A stretch of 64,000 nucleotides of DNA, from NCBI RefSeq assembly GCF_963662255.1, contig NW_026912175.1, positions 558,001 through 622,000 on the forward strand. Reading direction: 5' to 3'. The DNA comes from Cinclus cinclus. Lineage: Eukaryota; Chordata; Aves; Passeriformes; Cinclidae. Positions within the stretch are counted from its first letter, which is position 1, and every line of letters starts with the position of its first letter. The notes below the pieces were generated by a model. That model saw nothing but the letters and a program-made list of their open reading frames with translations, was not told the origin of the DNA and did not search any database. Made by a program: the position numbers and the translations under genes. Shown in pieces: positions 1-10,508 of the stretch.

Positions 1-865
1 GGGCATCTCCCTGGCTGCCCTCCTGGCCAACGGCCTCATCATCAGCGCCGTAGCCTGCGGCCACCACTTGCACACCCCCATGTTCTTCTTCCTGCTCAAC
101 CTGGCCCTCAGCGACCTGGGCTCCACCTGCACCACTGTCCCCAAAGCCATGCACAATTCCCTCTGGGGCACCAGGCCCATCTCCTGTGCAGGATGTGCTG
201 TACAGCTCTTTTGCTTGCTGTTCTTTACCACAGCAGAGTAGTATCTCCTGACCCTCGTGTGCTACAAGCACTACGTGTCCATCTGCACACCCCTGCACTA
301 GGGGATCCCCCAGGGCAGCAGAGCTTGTGCCCACATGGCAGCAGCTGCCTGGGCCAGTGGCTTTCTCCATGCTCTCATGCACACTCCCAGTCCATTTTCA
401 CTGCCCCTGTGCCGGGGCAATTCCCTGGGCCAATTCTTCTGTGAAATGCCCCAGATCCTCAAGCTCTCCTGCTCCAAATTCTACCCCAGGGAACTTGGCC
501 TACTCATGGGTGGTACCTGTTTAGCATTTGCTTCTTCTGTATTCATTGTTTTCTCCTATGTGCAGATCTTCAGGGCCGTGCTGAGGATCCCCTCTGAGCA
601 GAGATGGGATAAAGCCTTTTCCACCTGCCTCCCTCACCTGGCAGTGCTCTCCCTGTTCCTCAGCACTGTCATGTTTGCCTACCTGAAGCCCCCCTCCATC
701 TCCTGCCCATCCCTGCATCTGGCACTGTCACTTCTGTACTCAGTGCTGCCTCCAGCCCTGAACGCCCTCAGCTACAGCCTGAGGAACCAGGACCTGAAGG
801 ACACCCTGAGGACAATGATCACTGAGTGGTTTTCAGAAGCAATGAACTGTCATTCTTCTGCATAG
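1..865 (+). pseudogene. OR14-like olfactory receptor pseudogene, left arm
   Basis: Remnant of a seven-transmembrane odorant receptor, entered at about codon 29 because the window edge removes the N-terminus. Family marks are HLHTPMFFFLLNLALSDLG after TM1, a TM5-TM6 stretch (FIVFSYVQIFRAVLRIPSEQ then KAFSTCLPHL) and the C-terminal LNALSYSLRNQDLK. This fits the expanded avian OR14 group. It cannot make a receptor: in-frame TAG stops lie at 239-241 and 299-301, and the DRY-type motif at the TM3 end reads YKHY. From 335 to the stop at 863-865 the frame is open. OR genes are single-exon, so the gap in the right-arm copy is a deletion and not an intron. Confidence 0.93.
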
Positions 866-2910
866 CTGTTACAAAGTTACTCATTAATGCCCACTTTGTG
901 TCCCGTATTTTTGCTGCTGACACAGGTGTTACACTTCTGAGAACTTGCTCGCACCAAAATCTTGGACTGTTCAGGCAAATATTTCAGTATTTGCCTTTCT
1001 AGTGTGACCCAGAGACTGCAGAAATGGGGAGCTCTAGTACAGTAAGTGTGTGCTGAAACAACAGAAAGAACTCTGTGTTGTCTTGTTTGCCTGACATCTT
1101 TCCTCCCTGACATCTCTGGAGCTGCAGGGTCGGTGCCTGTGGGCAGAGCAGGGGGAGAAGAGTCCCAGCAGAACAGCATTGCCAGGGAGCCCCAGGGCTT
1201 CTCCTGTGTAATCTCCTCTTCCTTCACTTCCACACTCCTCTTCAGAGCCCCTGTGCTGGTTTAAGGCCTCAGGGCTCTCTCAGCTTGGTCCCTGCCCTGC
1301 TGGGTGACTGTCCAGAGACTGCAGGCAAGGACAGGTTGTGGGCACTGCTGGGACAGAGTTGGGCTCTACAAGAGCATTTCCATGGTGCAAGGGCATGTCC
1401 CCGGAGCAGGGCCAAAAAGCTTCAATCTTCTTCCCAATTTGTTCTCAAGGATGTGCCCAACACAGTGCCCTGGAGAGGAAACCAGCAGTGAAGAGGAAAA
1501 CGTGGCAGTGTTCAGGGTGGAGGCCCCCAGGTGTGCCCTTGCAAAGGCAGCGCTGCTTCCAGCAGTGGCCTCTCAGCCCAGGTCACAGAGGTTGCTCTTC
1601 CCTCCATGGAGGCACATCAAGTGACCGGGTCAGGAGTCTGTGTTTGCAGTGCAAGGACAAGACACAGCCCTGAGCATCCTCTGCGTGGGGTGGGGGTGGG
1701 GATGACGATGACATAAACCCAGGGAGCACAAACACCTTCAGCTCTTCCTGGAGTTTCCAGAGAGTAAGGTCCCCTGGGAACTCCTGAATGCAGGGCTGGG
1801 ATGAACTCCTGTGCCCAGAGCTCCCCGTGTCCATCCCTCCGGCCGTGGGGCACCTGGGGCAGGGGCAGGGCAGGGTGACACCCGCAGGGCTGAGCTCCCT
1901 GCCAGGCTCTGGCAGCGGCAGCAGAGCCCAGGGAGCCGCTGCCCGTGCTGCAATGAACTGTCTGTGTGTGTGCCAGGGAAGGACTCGTGTCCCTGGATGC
2001 CCCTAGGGCTTTGAGCAGGGCATGAGCCCAGCTCAGGGCTGGGCACCTGACAGAGCCCTGACATTGCTGGCTGTGCCCAGAAGAGAAGGCTTAGGAAAGG
2101 TGACCATGGTTAAACCTCTCTGTCCATCAAGTGACAGCCAAGTGTCTGTCACTGGCCCTCCTCAGTCAGACAACAGGAGAAAATAAGCTGAAAACCTGTG
2201 GGTCAACAGAATGAGAGATTAATGGGCAGGGCAGGGCAAGGAAATAAAAAGCAAAGGCCAAATGCAGAAGCAAAGAAAACCACAGGGAGGCAAGAATTCA
2301 GTAGATGTAGTGGTTGCTTTGGAAGACAAACGTATTAATAGAGAAAATTCAGAGACCACTCACGCCCTTCCTTGCCCTCAGTTTATTGCTGCCCTTGACA
2401 TCGCATGCAATGGGAGAGCCCTTGGGTCACCCCAGCCAAGCTGTCCCCTCCCTGTGCCCTAAGGAACACTTGCCCATCCCCAGCCCATTGGTTGGGGGTT
2501 GCAGAGACAGCCTGGGCAGAAGTCAGGGCAGGGTGGGCAGTGGCAGGGCAGAGCCAGGGGGGCAGCGAGATGGGAGTGTGCAGCCTGCAGGGGCACAGCA
2601 GCAGCTGTGGGACAGTGCAGGACAAGCTGTGCTGGACATGGCCAAGGGCCCTGGCAGGGCTGGCAGTGCCCAGGAGAAGCCAAGTCTTGGTGCCCTGGGG
2701 CACAGCAGCGTCTGTGCCACCAAGGGCTGGGAGGAGACACCTTGTCCTGAGCCACTGGGGCCTCCTGGCACAGCCCCAGCAAGGCTGGGCACTGTCACCC
2801 CCTTGTCCTGCCCTCAGCATCCTCCCCTGCCCCACACCCCGGTGGCCTCAGGGATCTGCTGGCATGAGTCCCTGGGGAGCCTTGGTCAGGAATGGCCCTG
2901 GGGGGCTCCT
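866..2910. other. Left-arm-only sequence, no gene seen
   Basis: This is 3' flanking DNA of the OR pseudogene, absent from the right arm. It is GC-rich, with many short G-runs of the GGGCAGGG type (about 2225-2560). No long frame shows a recognisable family, codon bias or splice structure; the open frames are by-products of high GC content. Confidence 0.6.
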
Positions 2911-2911
2911 G

Positions 2912-3491
2912 AATGCTTCCAGGGACTGCAGGTTTTCCAAAGGACCTTGGCCTTTGCTCTTGCCTTGGAGTCTCTGAGAGCTTCCTACAATCCTGGTCTT
3001 CAATTATCTGCTCTAATGAGTCCCTTGAGATTCTTAGTCATTACCAACACTCAGTGGGGCTCATTAATGCTTCAGGGTACTTCAGATTTTTCAAGTACTA
3101 GGTGTTTCCCTTTTGATACCGACTCCAGGAGAGGTTTGTGCAATCTTGACCTCCAATTATCTACTTTAAGGAGTCCCTTGATTGCTCTGTATTGACACTG
3201 GGGGGGCGCTCATTAATGCTTTGAGATAACCAAGGTATTTTAGGGTACTTTGCATTTTCCTTCCCACACTGAGTCTCTGTGAGGATTTTGTGCAATCCTG
3301 GCCTCCAATTCCCTCCTGCAAGGAGCCCATGAGCAGCCTGTGCTGCAGCTGGACCTCAGTGGGACCCATTAATGCCTCCAGACCCTTTGCATTCTTTTTC
3401 TGACTTGGACTCCTGGAGAGGTTTCTGCAGTCTCCTCTCAGGCCCTGAGGCTCAAGGGCTCAGCTCCAAATGCACCACGGGGCTCATCAGG
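2912..3491. repeat. ~150-bp tandem repeat, about 3.8 units
   Basis: Units begin at about 2912, 3066, 3214 and 3371. Each starts with an AATGCTTC/AATGCCTC-type block, continues with a TCTCTGAGAG or TCCAGGAGAGG-type block, then TCCAATT, and ends near a CTCATT/CCCATT block. The units are well diverged, so the array is old. The right arm holds the same array at 23880-24370. The right-arm deletion ends inside the first unit (near left 2981). Confidence 0.7.
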
Positions 3492-4055
3492 ATAAAGCAA
3501 GTCCTAACAAGCCATGGCTCTGCCTTGATTTCCCTCTGCTCTGCTACAGTTCATTGGAAAGGTTTCCTACTATACTAATTCATCAGTACATCAAAGAGCT
3601 TCTAATAATGATGCATTCTCATTTCTAAAGGTGTACTTTATTGAATTTCTCTTTAGACAAGAGGTGATTGCAGCATTGTGTGATGGATATTGCTCCAGGG
3701 TGTCTCCTAAGGAGGTCTGGCCTGCTCAGAGAAGCTGTGCCTTGAGGTTTGACCCGGTGTGGACAACCTTGCTGCACATTCCCCAACCGCATCCTGTCTG
3801 TCCTGACTCAGCTGACACCCCTGCTTTGCTTGGAGACCTGGCTGCACACACCCTAAGAAGGGTTTTCCTCTTTGTTTTTTTTTTTTTTACACCAACCTAC
3901 AACAGTTTTGATTGCTCCAAACAACGAAAAGTTCCCCACTGAAAACAGACACCCTCCTCAAGTGTGTGCCAAGCCCCAGGCAGCACCAAGACCATTCCAG
4001 AGCTGCCCTGCCCAGCTGTGAGGGTGGATTAGCATCCCAAGGTGCCCTGGGCCAT
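3492..4055. other. No gene seen
   Basis: Mixed unique-looking sequence with a 12-T run at 3877-3888. No coding family, RNA gene or clear mobile element was recognised. It is repeated in the right arm. Confidence 0.5.
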
Positions 4056-4059
4056 TGCA

Positions 4060-4645
4060 AGGGACTGTTGCCAGGGACACTGCACTGAGCCCCACTAGTG
4101 GGTTTGGGTGCCAGGGCAACCCTCATCAGTTCAAGTTGCCTTGGAAACCACCCCAAGGAGCCATTTGTGCAGTCAGGTTCCATGGGCACTTGCATGCAGA
4201 CCTGTTGGGTCCTCAGCTGCCATGGCAAGCCTGAGGACAAAGCACTGCCGGGGCTGGTCCAGCTTCAGCTGCACTGACACTCATTGATGCAGTCAGGTGC
4301 CATGGCAACAGCCACAGAGACCCCTTCCTCAGTTTGGCAGCCAACGCCTGGAGCCATTGTGATGGCTGCTTGTCATGGAAACCTGCCCTGGGCCCCTTGC
4401 TCAGGGCTGCTGTCACTGCCCAGAGCCAGAGGGGATCCCTCGCTGGGGGCTTGTGCCATGGCCACCTGCCCTGTGCCGCGCTGGCTGGGCAGGTGCAGCG
4501 GGACCAGCAGCAAACCCCAGGGCCAGGGCCAAAGGCCAGCTCAGCCAGACAGAAAGGTCAGCTGGGCACTGTTTCCATGGCAAGCCTCACTGGGACAGGA
4601 CACCTGGGTCACCTGGCATGGCACTTGCCATGGAAACCCCTTGTA
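4060..4645. promoter_or_regulatory. Cluster of X-box (RFX-site)-like motifs
   Basis: Near-palindromic GTTGCCATGGCAAC-like words recur about nine times, for example at ~4066, ~4118, 4135-4149 (GTTGCCTTGGAAAC), ~4217, ~4295 (GGTGCCATGGCAAC), ~4370, ~4455, ~4569 and ~4626. RFX proteins bind GTNRCC(N0-3)RGYAAC, and several sites fit with no or one mismatch. Spacing is irregular, roughly 50-130 bp. The cluster lies 250-800 bp upstream of a TATA-like box. It may be a decayed tandem repeat that happens to resemble X-boxes. The mirror cluster is at about 22915-23500. Confidence 0.45.
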
Positions 4646-4887
4646 GGGCCTGATGCCATGGACGCTGGCACCGAGACACTGCTGGGGTCGGGTGCTGAGC
4701 ACAGGCTCCATCACACACAGATGGTTTTGCTCTTGCTGAGCTTGCACAGAGCCAAGGCCTTTCCTGCCCCTCGTCCAGCCACGCTGGGGAGGGGCTGGGG
4801 GTGCAGGGGAGCTTGGGAGGGGACACAGCCAGGACAGGTGACCCCAACTGACCCGGGGGAGATCCCGGACCATGGGACATCATGCTC

Positions 4888-4942
4888 AGCATATAAAGTG
4901 GGGGGAAGAAGGCAGAAACCAGGGGACATTTGCAGTGGTGGC
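4888..4942 (+). promoter_or_regulatory. Putative TATA promoter and splice donor
   Basis: CATATAAAG at ~4889 is followed some 60 bp later by CCCAG|GTAACT, which looks like a short untranslated first exon with a donor. No downstream coding exon was found, so this may be a dead promoter or a chance match. The right-arm copy (minus, around 22670) keeps the TATAAA core. Confidence 0.25.
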
Positions 4943-4984
4943 GTTTGTCTTCCCAGGTAACTCCTAGGCACGATGGGACTCAGT

Positions 4985-5690
4985 TTCACCAGTGGCCAGG
5001 GTCAGCACCAAAGACACAGACACCAGCTGAAGGAATTGCGTAATTTATATAACGCAAAACTGCAAAGAATCACAACAGGAGAAGCTCAGCAATGCACCCA
5101 GACATCACTCCCAAGAAGTGCCCGCAGTGATTAAGAAAGATCCATCAGCAGTTCCCCCCAGACTTTACCATCACCCAGATGCACACATCAGCTGGGGGAA
5201 GCTGTCACAGCCAAGGACTGCAGAGCCACTCCCGGACACTGGGAATTCCTGCAGGTGCCTCCAGCCACAGCTGAGGCTTCCAGCCCTGCTGAGAGAGGGC
5301 CCAGCTCTGATGGTGTTGAACAGAGAATCTGACAGCACTCCTAGTGCAGGAACATGGGTTTAAGTCTCCTGTTTGGTTCCTCCCAATGCCTGGCCAGGGC
5401 TCAAGGAGGAACCAAGGGAGTTCACTTGGACCAAACACCTCCAAACAAGGCCAGGTGGGACCTTGTTGGATTTCTAAACGCTGAAAGGTAAATCCTTGTA
5501 TCACCAATGCACAGATACAGAGATCGTATTGCTAAAAATGCCTCATTGATGAGCAGATAAAAATATAACATTTGCTTGGAAGGTGCATCTAGAGGTCAGC
5601 TTTGGCTCAGGGCCTGGTGTTCGGGCCTTGGTACTTCAACCAGTGCTTTGACCAAGGCATGAACTACAACCTCCATAACAATTCCTTCAA
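4985..5690 (-). repeat. ~700-bp direct repeat, possible LTR, left arm copy 1
   Basis: About 700 bp that recurs in the same orientation at 9013-9725. The most conserved block (5085-5330 against 9113-9360) is nearly identical; the rest has diverged by indels. The two copies bracket retroviral dUTPase remnants on the minus strand, so they are best read as the LTRs of one old provirus. TG...CA ends, a primer site and target duplications were not found. Confidence 0.5.
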
Positions 5691-7400
5691 TAATGGATTC
5701 TTGGATTTAGGCATGAGGCACAAAGGCATCACCTCTTGTTCTTCAATTAAGCATTAATTGAAGAACAGTTCATTACTCAGAGCTGTAATTTGCAACTCTT
5801 TTAAAACATGCCTAATTAGTTGCTCTTCTCTGTTGTTTCTCAAATCCCCACTTTCTCTTGAGACTGTGTCTCTCTTGAGACAAGTCTCAGTGCTCCATTT
5901 CCCAGCACAAAGTGTCACAACAACTCTAACATGGAATCATTACACACCAAGGGCTCACACTGCAATGTTTGCAGTGACTGCCACAAATGCATTTCACAGC
6001 AGCCTCCAATTTGGCAGGCATGAAGGCAATCTCAGCAAGAAGAATTTTCTTCTTTCTGCCACTCTTCTACTGCTCTTCCTATTGAGGTGATTCCTGATGG
6101 CTGCACTTCAGACTCATCACTGATAGAAGTGCAACATTCCTGTCCCGTCATAGCCCAGGCTCCTCCTTGCCCAGCAAGCAGATGATCCAAGGCCATGAGG
6201 TTCTGTAGAGCCCCATTTGTGTTTGTTGGAGCTCACAGCATGTGCTACTGGATATTTGCACAGTATCCTTTTCTACTTCTTCAAATAATCCATGTAGCTC
6301 ATTAATGTGAACTCCATAGGACGAGGCAGTGCTCATGGGGCACAGGGTGAACCAGAGTCTTTGGCTTTCTGAGACCAAAGGCACTCTGTGGGGGGAAATG
6401 TTCTCTCGGCCCAAACTCTTCCTTCTGCTTGTTGCTGAAGTACCCCCAAGGGAGGCATCAACACTGCCTGAAAAACAGGACCCAAACACATTGAGGGAAG
6501 CCTTTACAGGCATTGTCTCTGCACATCCAGCAGGTCCCATTCCCAGTACCAAAGGTCTGATTTCCCATTTCCCACTGTGGGCTGCTGATGCATCCAGGGC
6601 TCCTCCCTGTGCTCCTCTTGTGTCCCCCGTGCCTTTGGGCCACAGCAGTTTCACAGTGGCCCTGCAGCTGGCAGTGCTCTAACACTGACCCTGACCAGCT
6701 CCAGCACCCCAAGTTCTATGGACATTGGGAGTGATGGCAAAGCACAGAAATCCTTTCACACTGGGGCCTCTAACTCCAACAGGGTTCAGTTTCTACTGAA
6801 GGGAAATCTTAGTGAACCCTGTGAAGCTGATCATTGTATTCCTTTTTTGCACAGCACAGTTTTCTTTAACTGTCCCTGCACTGACTCTGTTAGGAGTCAG
6901 AGCCCATGGACAGAGCTCTGGCCACCCCACAGGGTGGGCCCTCCAAGGGACCCCCATTCCTCCCAACATTAGTTGAGGACATACCCAGCAATTACTTACA
7001 TGGAGTATTTTGGCTACTAAGATCTTTACATTTTCAGAACAATTTCAGGACTAATCCCTGATGAAACTCTACAGGTGTTTCTGGCAAACAAAGATTCTGG
7101 CTGACTCTCAAGACACAACTTACAGACATAAGCACTACTTTAGTGACAAGGTGACTCGTTCTTTTTCCTCAGTCTCATCCGGGTTAGGAACAGTAATTCC
7201 ACTGTCCATGCAGCTGGTGCCCATTTAATTCCAGAATAATGTCCCTAGGGATCTTTGCTGTTCAGCTTTCCCGCGCTGTCTGCGGGTAACAAGGCTTGCT
7301 GGGGTCCTTTCCCCTTTGGCTGGAGAGGTGCCGGGTCCCAGGCCCTGAGGGACCCCCAGGCTCCTGGCTGGAATTCGTCTGGAAGTGCCTCAGTGTCACA
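5691..7400 (-). other. Internal region of old provirus, mostly unrecognisable
   Basis: Lies between the dUTPase remnant and the left-hand long repeat, where pol and env would be expected in a minus-strand provirus. A 168-codon minus-strand frame at 6148-6654 is shared by both arms but matches no family I can name. A perfect hairpin sits at 5738-5766. Confidence 0.35.
5738..5766. repeat. Perfect hairpin, 13-bp arms and 3-nt loop
   Basis: Bases 5738-5750 pair perfectly with 5754-5766, leaving a GCA loop. The arm is AT-rich (GTTCTTCAATTAA). The mirror copy at 21794-21822 is also perfect. It could be a transcription-factor palindrome or a miniature element end; function unknown. Confidence 0.8.
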
Positions 7401-7407
7401 TCAGCCT

Positions 7408-7988
7408 TCACATGGAGCCCCGTGGATCAGAGCATTTCCCAAACGGGACCCTTGGGGCAAACACGCAGATGTGGTCTGGCACGATCTCTAAAACAATATC
7501 CCAAAACATCCACTTGTTCTCACATAGAGCACTTGGCTGCAGGGACATATTGCCAGGTTCCAGCATTCCAACAGTCTTGTCTTTCCCCAGAGCTGTTCCT
7601 GCAGCTGGCTCGGGAGGGCCACTTGGCCTCTCCACCCACACTTTGGCTCCATTATTAGGACTGCTGCATCCAAAGCCTTGATCTCCACAAACAGTGCTGA
7701 TTTGAGCTGGATCTCCTTCCTTCACTGATGTTTCGAAAGCTGGAAGATCAATAATGGTGCTACTGTGCCACAGGGCTAAATCATCCAATCGTGTTCACTA
7801 TTGCTGAAAAGGATTACTTTGATTTCTCCTTGACAATCTGCATCAATTCCTCTTCCCGTGACGTGAACCCTTTGCAAGGCCAAGCTCCAGTGAGCAGTTC
7901 CCCAAACAAAGTGTCCTGGAGGAATCTGAACTCCTCTTTCCGTATTGATAACTCTCATTTGCTTCTGATTTATCCTAATTAATTCCAA
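7408..7988 (-). pseudogene. Retroviral dUTPase remnant, left arm
   Basis: Two overlapping minus-strand frames (7776-7988, then 7408-7788) carry the trimeric dUTPase pattern. The first has VQIPPGHF followed by the substrate-binding [14 protein letters not shown] stretch; the second has the late Gly-rich GFG motif before a protease-like junction region. dUTPase hydrolyses dUTP and sits beside protease in betaretrovirus-like (class II) elements. The frames overlap by about 13 nt and are shifted, so the gene is broken. The right-arm copy at 19571-20148 has the same lesion, so it predates the duplication. Confidence 0.7.
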
Positions 7989-9010
7989 TGCATCACAGTC
8001 CAGCCCTGCAGCCTCTGGGGGGCCCTGTCAGGGGCCGTGGCACCCAGAACAATTTCCCAGGAAGTCCAAGTCTCACTGGCCATGGTTGTATTTGCAAACC
8101 GGGAGCAGCCATGCACATCCAGGGCCTTTCCATTTCCCAGTGGGCCCATTGCTAAGGGTAGGGAGCACATCTGGGAGTTGGCTTCTCCATCGGGACAGCT
8201 TCTCAGCTCCTCATTTTTTCAACTGCTCTTTTAAAAAACATTCATCTGTCCAACCAATGCCGCAGCTTGTGGATAGCCTGCTGTATGAAAAACCCAGCAG
8301 TCTTAATCACTGTGTTTTCCACACTAACAAAAAACACATTCCACATCACAGGGTCAGCAAACCCCATGAAAGCAGCCAATTTCATCCCTTCCTCCTGTAT
8401 TCATTATAAACAGTCTCACAAAGTTTGCCGTGACGTTGATGTCCTTGTTAAAGCTTTTCTGTAGGGTATTCAGTGTTACATCCCTGAGCAACCAAAGCTA
8501 ACACATGAGTACTGTCAGCATTATTTCACATTATTATTATTATTATTTATATAAAAATAAAAATATTATTTCATGACATGTAAGATATGCGTACACATAT
8601 GTAGATATAACACAGTAACATTATTATATCACAAGCACAATGAAATTCAAGCTCAAGATTAAAACTTTTTCTGTGTCTCCATGTGGGAGTGTTCCAACAC
8701 AAATTGTTCCTTCTGTTGCTGCTGTTTCCAATATGCTCTTAACAAAATCCCTCCTCATCCTCCCAAACCCACAAGTTCTTTTCCTTTTTCCATATGCAAT
8801 TTTGGGATGCATTTGAAGACACCCACTGGTTCAGCCTCTTTTAACTCACGGCTCCACTGCTCCCACGGTGCTCTGACCTCAGCCCACTCCTGAGACACAC
8901 AACTCTAGGGAAGGGCTTCGCATCCAGCAATTTCCAACGGGACGGACTCCTTATATTTACATTTTAAAAGTGACATTTTGTTGTGATCCAGCCAGAATAC
9001 GCCACTTTGC
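7989..9010 (-). other. Upstream part of old provirus, decayed
   Basis: A short minus-strand frame at 7979-8170 just precedes the dUTPase and may be the gag/pro end. Beyond it nothing is recognisable. An ATT-rich microsatellite lies at about 8525-8572. Confidence 0.35.
8525..8572. repeat. AT-rich (ATT)n microsatellite
   Basis: Runs of ATT followed by TATATAAAAATAAAAATATT. Mirrored at about 18985-19030 in the right arm. Confidence 0.75.
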
Positions 9011-9012
9011 TT

Positions 9013-9725
9013 TTACCAGTGGGCAAGGTCAGCACCAAAGACACAGACACCAGCTGAAGGAATTGCCTAATTTTCTAAAGTTCAAAGCAGCAAAGAATCA
9101 CAGAAGGACAAGCTCAGCAATGCACCCAGACATCACTCCCAAGAAGTGCCCGCAGTGATTAAGAAAGATCCATCAGCAGTTCCCCCCAGACTTTACCATC
9201 ACCCAGATGCACACATCAGCTGGGGGAAGCTGTCACAGCCAAGGACTGCAGAGCCACTCCCGGACACTGGGAATTCCTGCAGGTGCCTCCAGCCACAGCT
9301 GAGGCTTCCAGCCCCGCTGAGAGAGGGCCCAGCTCTGACAGTGCTGAAGAAACAAACTGACAGCACTTCTAGTGCAGCAACATGTGGTTTCATTCTCCTC
9401 TTGGCTCACACCCAGAGCCTGGCCAGGGCTCAAGGAGGAACCCAAGGAGTTGGCTTTGACCAAACACACCCCAAACAAGGCCAGATGTTGGATTTCACGG
9501 CCTTGTTCGTCTTCTAAATACACAAAGGTCAATCCACCTTTCACTCATGAGTGCATACATCTATCACAGCACTCATGTCCGTGCATAGTTTGGTCATGTG
9601 TGGATACAGAGATAACATTTGGTTGGAAGGTTCATCCAGAGATCCCCTTTGGCTCAGGGCCTGGTGTTCAGCCCTCAGTCAGGGCCTCTTGTCCAGCCTT
9701 TGGTACTTCAGGCATGTGATTTACT
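9013..9725 (-). repeat. ~700-bp direct repeat, possible LTR, left arm copy 2
   Basis: Partner of 4985-5690. In a minus-strand provirus this would be the 5' LTR. It contains a ~60-bp stretch (about 9535-9600) that copy 1 lacks. Confidence 0.5.
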
Positions 9726-10456
9726 GCTGGGCTTGACAGTGCTGGGTGAACAGCAGGACTGCATGAGCTCTGAGGTCTTTCCCAACTGGAAGGATTCTGT
9801 AATTCCAGGATTCCATCTGCTGCATTCAGCTAGGTCCATGTTAGCAGCATTCCTTGAGTCCAAAAGGCCCCTCTTGGTCAGCCCTTGTGGCCTAAGGCTC
9901 CAGCTCCTTTAGCTCCTGCTGCTAAGCTGCTCATGCTGAACGAGAGGGCTCAGGGAGAAGAAGAATACAGCTCATGCAATTCCTTCTGGGACGCTGAGAG
10001 GGGAGGGTGTGGCACCAGGAGCATTGTTTGCTGTGGCCTCCTCTCTACCCTTCAGGCCCTTCAGTGCTTTGAAGCAGCCAAGAGCTTTCTTCAAGGGTGC
10101 AAGGAAGCAGCTGTTCCTGCTCCCAGCTCTGGCTCTTCCCACTCTCTGACCTTGACTGGTTTTGTCCCTCTGGCTGTGCCCTCTGCTCCCCCTGTGCTTG
10201 GTGGCTGCTGCCCAGGACTGTGGCACTGGCACACATCAAGGGCTCCAGCCCCTCCTTTCTCTGCCCTTGCAGCTGCCTGCTCACAGCAGCCTTTTCCACC
10301 TGGAAGCTCCCCATGGAGAGGGAGTCCCCACCTCTGTTCCCTGCACAACCTCCAGGATGCCAGCGCTGCCATCTCCAGTCCCTGCTGGCACTGAGGGCTC
10401 CCAGGTGCCCCAGGCTGCTGTGACACCACTGCACACGGCAGGAACAGTGCCAGGGG
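9726..10456. other. Inner end of left arm, no gene seen
   Basis: Mostly GC-rich sequence shared with 17102-17830. Open frames here are long on both strands but have no recognisable family. High identity with the right arm stops at about 10456. Confidence 0.55.
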
Positions 10457-10480
10457 CTGTGCTCAAAGTCAGGTCCATGT

Positions 10481-10508
10481 GCTGCTGCTGCTGCTGCTGC
10501 TGCTGCTG
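10481..10508. repeat. (GCT)n microsatellite
   Basis: About nine CTG/GCT units just inside the arm boundary, within the segment (about 10457-10888) that has no partner in the right arm. Confidence 0.9.

Larger units (their letters stand above)
1..10456 (+). repeat. Large inverted repeat, left arm
   Basis: Bases 1-208 and about 2981-10456 recur in reverse complement at 17102-24690. Matching frames in the two arms are almost identical; for example a 169-codon open frame at 9885-10394 differs from its partner at 17165-17674 by one residue, and the 168-codon frame at 6148-6654 differs from that at 20902-21408 by two. The left arm keeps 209-2980, which the right arm lacks. The high-identity inner end lies at about 10456, after which only a short, more diverged match (left ~10889-10960, right ~17020-17100) can be seen. 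Confidence 0.93.

Noticed and set aside
1..865. Functional olfactory receptor
   Set aside because: Two in-frame stops and a lost DRY-type motif; the frame from 335 onward alone lacks TM1-TM3.
2314..3195. 293-codon frame
   Set aside because: Spans unrelated GC-rich DNA and the 150-bp tandem repeat; no family and not kept in the right arm.
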